This document shows, piece after piece, positions 7,917-11,264 of a stretch of 11,264 nucleotides of DNA. The notes beneath the pieces were generated by a model. That model saw only the letters and a list, made by a program, of their open reading frames with translations, ran no database searches and was not told the origin of the DNA. The stretch is from an uncultured Oscillospiraceae bacterium. Lineage in GTDB: Bacteria; Bacillota; Clostridia; Oscillospirales; Oscillospiraceae. The stretch's first letter is position 1. The number at the start of each line of letters is the position of its first letter. A program made the position numbers and the translations under genes. The DNA lies in contig CAJOCV010000081.1 of NCBI GenBank assembly GCA_905233785.1, positions 5,131-16,394 of the forward strand. The letters are read 5' to 3'.

Positions 7917-7922
7917 CCGGGT

Positions 7923-7950
7923 TTGACAGAAGCGATAAAATGAGTATAAT
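7923..7950 (+). promoter_or_regulatory. Promoter of the mrp-nifX-like pair
   Basis: Consensus TTGACA (7923-7928) and TATAAT (7945-7950) are separated by 16 bases. Both boxes are perfect matches to the sigma-A consensus. The -35 box is only six bases from the -35 box of the divergent operon promoter, so polymerases on the two sides would compete. The leader to the ATG at 7994 is about 37 nt. Confidence 0.85.
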
Positions 7951-7993
7951 AGAAGTGTTGACAATTTTTATTACCGAAAGGAATGCTTTTTAT

Positions 7994-8833
7994 ATGAGCG
8001 AATGCACCCACGATTGCTCGAGCTGCGGGGAAAACTGCCCCTCCCGCTCGGAGCCCCAGAGCTTTCTCAAGCCCTTGAACCCCTATTCCAGCGTCAAGAA
8101 GGTCATCGCCGTCGTCTCCGGCAAGGGCGGCGTCGGCAAGTCCCTGGTGACAAGCCTGCTCGCCTCCGAGATGCAGCGCCGCGGCTACCGCTGCGCCGTG
8201 CTGGACGCGGACATCACCGGCCCCTCCATCCCCAAGTCCTTCGGCGTCACGCAGCACGCCACCGGCACCGATCAGTTCCTGATCCCCGTGACCACGCCCA
8301 GTGGGCTGCAGCTCATGTCCATCAACCTCATTCTGGAAAATGAGACCGAGCCTGTCGTCTGGCGCGGCCCCGTCATCGCCGGCGCCGTCACCCAGTTCTG
8401 GACGGACGTGCTGTGGCAGGACGTGGACTATATGTTTGTCGATATGCCTCCCGGCACCGGCGACGTGCCGCTCACGGTGTTTCAGTCCCTGCCCATCGAC
8501 GGCGTCGTGATCGTCACCACGCCGCAGGATCTTGTGAGCATGATCGTGGCCAAGGCCGTGAACATGGCGGGCATGATGAACGTCCCCGTGCTGGGGATCG
8601 TGGAGAACATGAGCTATTTCCAGTGCCCCGACTGCGGCGAAAAGCACAGCATCTTCGGCGACAGCAAGGTGGAATCCGTTGCCGCCGCCTTCGGCATCGA
8701 GCATTTCTCGAAGCTGCCCATCGACCCGGTGGTTGCCACAATGGTGGACGCGGGCGAGGTCGAGTCCGTCCCCGGCGAGGAGATCGCCCCCATGGCGGAT
8801 GTGATCGAAAACACCCTGAAAATCGAGGAGTAA
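7994..8833 (+). CDS. Mrp/NBP35 family iron-sulfur carrier ATPase
   Basis: A 279-residue P-loop ATPase of the Mrp/NBP35/ApbC group, cytoplasmic proteins that bind a labile Fe-S cluster and help deliver it to apo-proteins. The N-terminus has four cysteines (C4, C8, C11, C15) that could hold a cluster, as in NBP35-type members. The deviant Walker A is SGKGGVGKS (42-50), followed by LDADITGPS (70-78), DMPPGTGDVPL (150-160) and TTPQDL. The family's CxxC motif is CPDC (211-214), usually the bridging cluster site in the dimer. The start at 7994 is served by AAAGGA about 11 nt upstream; the next possible ATG upstream is out of frame and stops after four codons. The stop is only three bases from the start of the NifX-like gene, a frequent pairing in anaerobic Clostridia. 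No nitrogenase genes are in the window, so a general Fe-S role is likelier. Confidence 0.94.
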   Translation: MSECTHDCSSCGENCPSRSEPQSFLKPLNPYSSVKKVIAVVSGKGGVGKSLVTSLLASEMQRRGYRCAVLDADITGPSIPKSFGVTQHATGTDQFLIPVTTPSGLQLMSINLILENETEPVVWRGPVIAGAVTQFWTDVLWQDVDYMFVDMPPGTGDVPLTVFQSLPIDGVVIVTTPQDLVSMIVAKAVNMAGMMNVPVLGIVENMSYFQCPDCGEKHSIFGDSKVESVAAAFGIEHFSKLPIDPVVATMVDAGEVESVPGEEIAPMADVIENTLKIEE

Positions 8834-8836
8834 AAG

Positions 8837-9238
8837 ATGAAGGTTGCGGTTGCTTACGAGAACGGCGAGATCTTCGGCCACTTCGGCCATTGTTCGATGT
8901 TCGCCATCTATGAATACGGCGAGTACGTCTATGAATGCACCAAGACCCTGGTGGAGACCGGCGAGCGGCAGGGTCACCAGGCCATGGCCGACCTGATGCG
9001 CGAAAACGAGGTGGACGCGGTCATCGTCGGCAATATGGGCGGCGAGGCCAAGGCGCTGCTTTTAAGCTACGGCATCGTCCCCGTGGTGGGCTACTCCGGC
9101 GACGCGGACACCGCGGCGGATATGCTCGTGACAGGGCAGCTTCCCGTCTCCGGTGAGAACGCGGGCGGCTGCTCCTGCGGCGGCAATTGCGAGCCCGGCG
9201 CCTGCCATTGCGGCGGAAGCTGCGGCTGCGGCTGCTGA
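8837..9238 (+). CDS. NifX/NifB-like dinitrogenase iron-molybdenum cofactor-binding family protein with Cys-rich tail
   Basis: A 133-residue protein. Residues 1-105 match the NifB/NifX/NafY small-domain family (MKVAVAYENGEIFGHFGHC, then VGNMGGEAKALL and a GI..VVGYSGDADTA region), which binds metal-sulfur clusters or cofactor precursors. The GHFGHC segment gives plausible metal ligands (His15, His18, Cys19). The last 22 residues contain eight cysteines and one histidine spaced by glycine (C112, C114, C118, C123, C125, C129, C131, C133), metallothionein-like and likely to hold a metal or cluster. AGGAG ends 6 nt before the ATG and overlaps the end of mrp, so the two are co-translated. The partnership suggests Fe-S cluster loading or exchange between them. 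Exact substrate unknown. Confidence 0.9.
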   Translation: MKVAVAYENGEIFGHFGHCSMFAIYEYGEYVYECTKTLVETGERQGHQAMADLMRENEVDAVIVGNMGGEAKALLLSYGIVPVVGYSGDADTAADMLVTGQLPVSGENAGGCSCGGNCEPGACHCGGSCGCGC

Positions 9239-9282
9239 ACGTTAGGGCAATACCGCATAATTCGGCAAGAGCAGATTCCGAG

Positions 9283-9314
9283 AAAAAACCGCGTTCTGAT
9301 GAAGGCAGTTTTTT
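9283..9314 (+). terminator. Possible terminator after the mrp-nifX-like pair
   Basis: AAAAAACcGC (9283-9292) pairs with GCaGTTTTTT (9305-9314) with one mismatch around a 12-nt loop. A six-T run ends the stem. Its position 45 bases after the NifX-like stop fits termination, but the stem is mostly A-T, so strength is doubtful. Confidence 0.35.
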
Positions 9315-9413
9315 GCAGGAATACTTTGTGTATTGCAAGAAAAAGTGACGAAATCAGGGCGTGGTTTTTCCGGAAGATGCCGCAGACGGATTGTGCGGTG
9401 CTGCCATAAGAGA

Positions 9414-9504
9414 GTTTTGAAGCAAAAATGACTTGGCAGCTGCCTGACAGGATTGGCAGAGTCATGGCAGAGAGGGAAGACCTTCTGCCAAAATGCTTCA
9501 AAAC
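9414..9504 (+). ncRNA. Candidate structured RNA: three-way junction
   Basis: The outer stem GTTTTGAAGCA (9414-9424) with TGCTTCAAAAC (9494-9504) is an 11-bp perfect match. Inside are two arms. Arm 1 is ATGACT (9428-9433) with AGTCAT (9460-9465), continued by CTGCC (9440-9444) with GGCAG (9455-9459). Arm 2 is GGCAGAgAGG (9466-9475) with CCTTCTGCC (9481-9489), one bulged base and loop GAAGA. It ends 47 nt before the pfkB-like ATG. It matches no riboswitch class I can name; a leader RNA or a dispersed repeat are both possible. Transcription is not shown. Confidence 0.4.
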
Positions 9505-9551
9505 CGATTATGGGAGGTACTGTACCAAAATAGAGAAACGAGGTGTTGTTT

Positions 9552-10493
9552 ATGCCGATCGTGGTCGCCGGAAATGTGTTTGTGGACATCAAGGGTTTTC
9601 CCGAGAGCAAGTATATCCCCGCCGGGCGCAACTCCGGCTGGGTGGAGTTTGTGCACGGCGGCGTGGGGCGCAACGTGGTGGAGGACATCGCCAATGTCGA
9701 GCTGCGCCCGCGCTTTGTGAGCATGGTGGACGATACCGCCCAGGGCGAGGAGGTGCTGCGTAAATTAAACAAGCACAAGGTGGATACCCGCTTTGTCGCC
9801 CAGGTGCCGGACGGCATGGGCATCTGGCTGGCCATCCACGACGCCGGGGGCGACATCGCCTCCTCCATCTCCAAGCGCCCGCAGATGGACGCCATGGTGG
9901 ACATGCTCCGGGAGCATGGAGACGAGATCTTTGCCGACGCGGACAGCGTGGTCGTGGAGATCGACATGGACAAGGAGGTCATCAAGCAGGTTTTCCGCTT
10001 TGCCAAGAAGTATCAAAAGCGCGTCTACGCTGTGGTGGCCAACATGTCCATCGCCACCCAGCGGCGGGATTTCCTGCAGTCGGTGGACTGCTTTGTCTGT
10101 AACGTGCAGGAGGCGGGCATCCTCTTTGCCGCCGAGTTTGAAGAGCTCACGCCCGAGGAAATGAGCCGGGAGCTTTCCGAGCGCGTCACGAGCGCCCGCA
10201 TCCCCGCCATGGTGGTCACGATGGGCAGCCGCGGCGCGGTGTTCGCGTCGATGAGCGGGGAGTACGGCGTCTGCCCGGCGCAGACCGTGCATGTGCGCGA
10301 TACCGCCGGGGCGGGGGACGCCTTCTTCGCGGGCGTCGCCATCGGGCAGACCTACGGCAAGAGCCTGATGGAATCCTGCGAGATCGGCTCGCGCCTGGCC
10401 TCCGCGGTCATCACGGTCTCGGAGAACACCTGCCCGCGCTTCCTCCCGGAAGAGCTGGGGCTTCAACTCATCAGTCCCCTTGATGGGGACTGA
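9552..10493 (+). CDS. PfkB-family carbohydrate/nucleoside kinase
   Basis: A 313-residue ribokinase-superfamily protein that phosphorylates a sugar or nucleoside with ATP in the cytoplasm. Seen are the substrate-side Gly-Gly motif HGGVGRNVVEDIA (35-47), the NxxE motif N184-VQ-E187 for Mg-phosphate, and the PfkB signature 2 DTAGAGDAFFAG (250-261) with catalytic Asp256 and the anion hole GAGD. The GG-x-x-RN-x-x-E arrangement near residue 36 resembles pseudouridine kinase and related members more than phosphofructokinases, but the substrate cannot be fixed from sequence. The start at 9552 is chosen because GAGGTG (9540-9545) lies 6 nt upstream; a GTG at 9543 in frame would overlap that site. The final codons and stop lie inside the perfect hairpin that opens repeat copy B, so the C-terminus (LQLISPLDGD) may be altered by that element. 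Confidence 0.92.
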   Translation: MPIVVAGNVFVDIKGFPESKYIPAGRNSGWVEFVHGGVGRNVVEDIANVELRPRFVSMVDDTAQGEEVLRKLNKHKVDTRFVAQVPDGMGIWLAIHDAGGDIASSISKRPQMDAMVDMLREHGDEIFADADSVVVEIDMDKEVIKQVFRFAKKYQKRVYAVVANMSIATQRRDFLQSVDCFVCNVQEAGILFAAEFEELTPEEMSRELSERVTSARIPAMVVTMGSRGAVFASMSGEYGVCPAQTVHVRDTAGAGDAFFAGVAIGQTYGKSLMESCEIGSRLASAVITVSENTCPRFLPEELGLQLISPLDGD

Positions 10494-10705
10494 TGAGTTG
10501 AGGGACACTTGCGCTTATCGCACACGCCGCACGGGAGACGCGGCGTGTTTGGTCGGCGCAAGACCTCGCAAAGCTCGGTTTATGGGGTTTTTGACGCGGC
10601 AGAGCCCCGTCAAAAACATACTTTTATTTGTTTTTCGCCTTCCGAGGCGAAAAATCAGAGGCGTTCCCCCTCTGAACTCCCCCTAAAGTAACGTAATGAA
10701 TCGTT
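10463..10705. repeat. Composite structured intergenic repeat, copy B
   Basis: Second copy of the element at 1295-1487, in the same orientation and again between convergent genes. It opens with a perfect 17-bp inverted repeat (10463-10479 with 10485-10501, 5-nt loop) that contains the kinase stop codon. It then shares ACACTTGCG (10505-10513) and carries extra stems (10508-10514 with 10556-10562; 10522-10530 with 10540-10548; 10587-10596 with 10608-10617). The conserved core is the 10-bp stem with loop TCCG (10631-10654), CAGAGG/CCTCTG (10656-10674), AACTCCCCC and TGAATCGTT (10697-10705). The core stem differs from copy A at two adjacent positions, with matching changes in the opposite arm. Confidence 0.75.
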
Positions 10706-10728
10706 GAGATGTCGCTTTACAACGACGG

Positions 10729-10763
10729 AAAAGAACGGATTGCCGCAAGCGCGGCAATCCGTT
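10729..10763 (-). terminator. Terminator of the alpha-amylase-family gene
   Basis: On the minus strand the perfect 13-bp stem AACGGATTGCCGC/GCGGCAATCCGTT (10751-10763 with 10734-10746, 4-nt loop) is followed by CTTTT (10733 down to 10729). It lies 34 bases after the stop codon of the amylase-family gene. Confidence 0.75.
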
Positions 10764-10797
10764 TTCTCAAAACTCAAAGCTCACGACGCAAAACTGC

Positions 10798-11264
10798 CTA
10801 CGGCACCAGAACCGCGCTGGTCTGGCCGCCGAGGTACAGAATACCGTCGGAGAGCTCGGCCTCCTCCATGCCGATGTAGGCCGAGAGAGTGGTAAAGTCC
10901 CCAAGGCCGAGGGCGTTTAAATCGAGCTTTGCGCTGCTGAGCGTGGTGTTGTGCAGCACCAGCACGCGCTCTCCCTGCCACTCGGACACAAAGCCGCCCA
11001 GCTTCGTGTCCGAAAGCGAAAGCGCCGTGTAGTCGCCGCGCGCGATGGCGGGGTGGGAGGCACGGATCAGCAGCAGCTTTTTATAATAGGAATAGAGGCT
11101 GCCCGCACTCTGCATCTGATCAGACGCGGTGTCCTGTACCTGCTTTGCCGGGTCGTAGGTCGTACCCACGGGATCGCGCACCGTGTCGCCGTCACCCCAG
11201 AGCATGGCGAGGCGGCGGTTGGCGTCGGTGCTTGCCGCGCCGCGGGAGCCGCGCATCCCCAGCT
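10798..11264 (-). CDS. Alpha-amylase family (GH13) protein, C-terminal fragment, runs off the window
   Basis: The last 154 residues of a minus-strand gene whose start lies beyond the right edge. LGMRGSRGAASTDANRRLAMLW matches the region after the catalytic barrel in GH13 enzymes (typically GMxGSKPDENIRxPMxW). SLYSYYKKLLLIRASHPAIARGDY is the classic helix leading from the barrel to the C-terminal beta domain (L-Y-x-x-L-I-x-L-R-x-x-x-P-A-L-x-x-G). The rest is the beta-sandwich domain (VLVLHNTT and SAVLVP). The catalytic residues lie outside the window, so hydrolase versus transferase activity and substrate (alpha-glucan type) cannot be decided. An internal ATG at 11254-11256 is not the start, because the homology continues upstream of it. 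It converges with the kinase gene and has its own terminator at 10729-10763. Confidence 0.85.
   Translation of the reverse strand, partial: LGMRGSRGAASTDANRRLAMLWGDGDTVRDPVGTTYDPAKQVQDTASDQMQSAGSLYSYYKKLLLIRASHPAIARGDYTALSLSDTKLGGFVSEWQGERVLVLHNTTLSSAKLDLNALGLGDFTTLSAYIGMEEAELSDGILYLGGQTSAVLVP

Larger units (their letters stand above)
9239..9551. other. 313-base non-coding spacer rich in stem-loops
   Basis: No supported gene lies here. Reading frames are short or are extensions of shadows, and the base composition is visibly less GC-rich than the flanking genes. Successive stems are visible: A6-C-cGC/GCaG-T6 (9283-9314), TTGC-agg-AATAC/GTATTGCAA (9313-9338), CCGCA/TGCGG (9380-9398), the three-way junction at 9414-9504, and the palindrome GGTACtGTACC (9516-9526). 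No convincing promoter for the pfkB-like gene was found. It may be a dispersed element or a leader region. Confidence 0.7.

Noticed and set aside
7958..7963. Second TTGACA downstream of the mrp promoter
   Set aside because: No -10 box lies at 16-18 bases from it, and it would place a start at or after the mrp ATG.
7826..8977. 383-codon minus-strand open frame opposite mrp
   Set aside because: It spans both divergent promoters and two genes, is His/Gly/Asp-rich as expected for antisense of GC3-rich genes, and has no family features.
9242..10006. Minus-strand open frame covering the structured spacer and the kinase start
   Set aside because: Its right half is antisense to the kinase and its left half runs through stem-loops. 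There is no start signal or known domain.
10480..10691. Two small plus-strand open frames after the kinase
   Set aside because: They run through repeat copy B, including its conserved stems, so the conserved sequence is explained by structure rather than coding.

Overview
The window is GC-rich, compactly organised and gene-dense. Sigma-A type promoters, strong AGGAG ribosome binding sites and the protein families present (DegV, a one-polypeptide FHA-SEDS protein, a small class B PBP, an Mrp plus NifX-like pair) suggest a high-GC Firmicute of the class Clostridia, perhaps Oscillospirales. This placement is an inference from protein character, not from a marker gene.

Layout. On the plus strand at the left edge, a bidirectional terminator-like hairpin is followed by a clear promoter and a degV-type gene (193-1284). 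A convergent intergenic region holds a composite hairpin repeat (copy A) and the minus-strand terminator of the next operon. From 7851 down to 1572 lies a minus-strand cell-envelope operon: an FHA-SEDS (FtsW/RodA) protein, a class B penicillin-binding protein overlapping it by 4 nt, a four-helix-bundle (23S intervening-sequence-type) protein, an ABC-F ATPase split by a frameshift, and a YdcF/ElyC-like DUF218 membrane protein. The SEDS polymerase and PBP transpeptidase form a standard peptidoglycan synthase pair. The FHA domain suggests control by Ser/Thr phosphorylation, and DUF218 proteins also act in envelope biology. Divergent back-to-back promoters at 7888-7950 drive this operon and a plus-strand pair, an Mrp/NBP35 Fe-S carrier ATPase and a NifX/NifB-like protein with a cysteine-rich tail. 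A 313-base non-coding stretch rich in stem-loops follows, then a PfkB-family kinase (9552-10493). Next come a second copy of the composite repeat (copy B), a minus-strand terminator, and the C-terminal end of a GH13 alpha-amylase-family protein that runs off the right edge.

Three structures stand out. (1) A 636-bp unit (4189-4824) sits inside the cell-wall operon. In it a four-helix-bundle gene is flanked by inverted arrays of a 7-bp repeat (32 units on one side, 6 degenerate units on the other). It resembles a free-standing version of a 23S rRNA intervening sequence and supplies the stop codon of the PBP gene. (2) Two copies of a structured intergenic element, 9 kb apart, show compensatory base changes in a 10-bp stem. 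(3) The nifX-like/pfkB spacer can fold into a three-way junction. None of these was checked by database search; the evidence is what can be read from the sequence.
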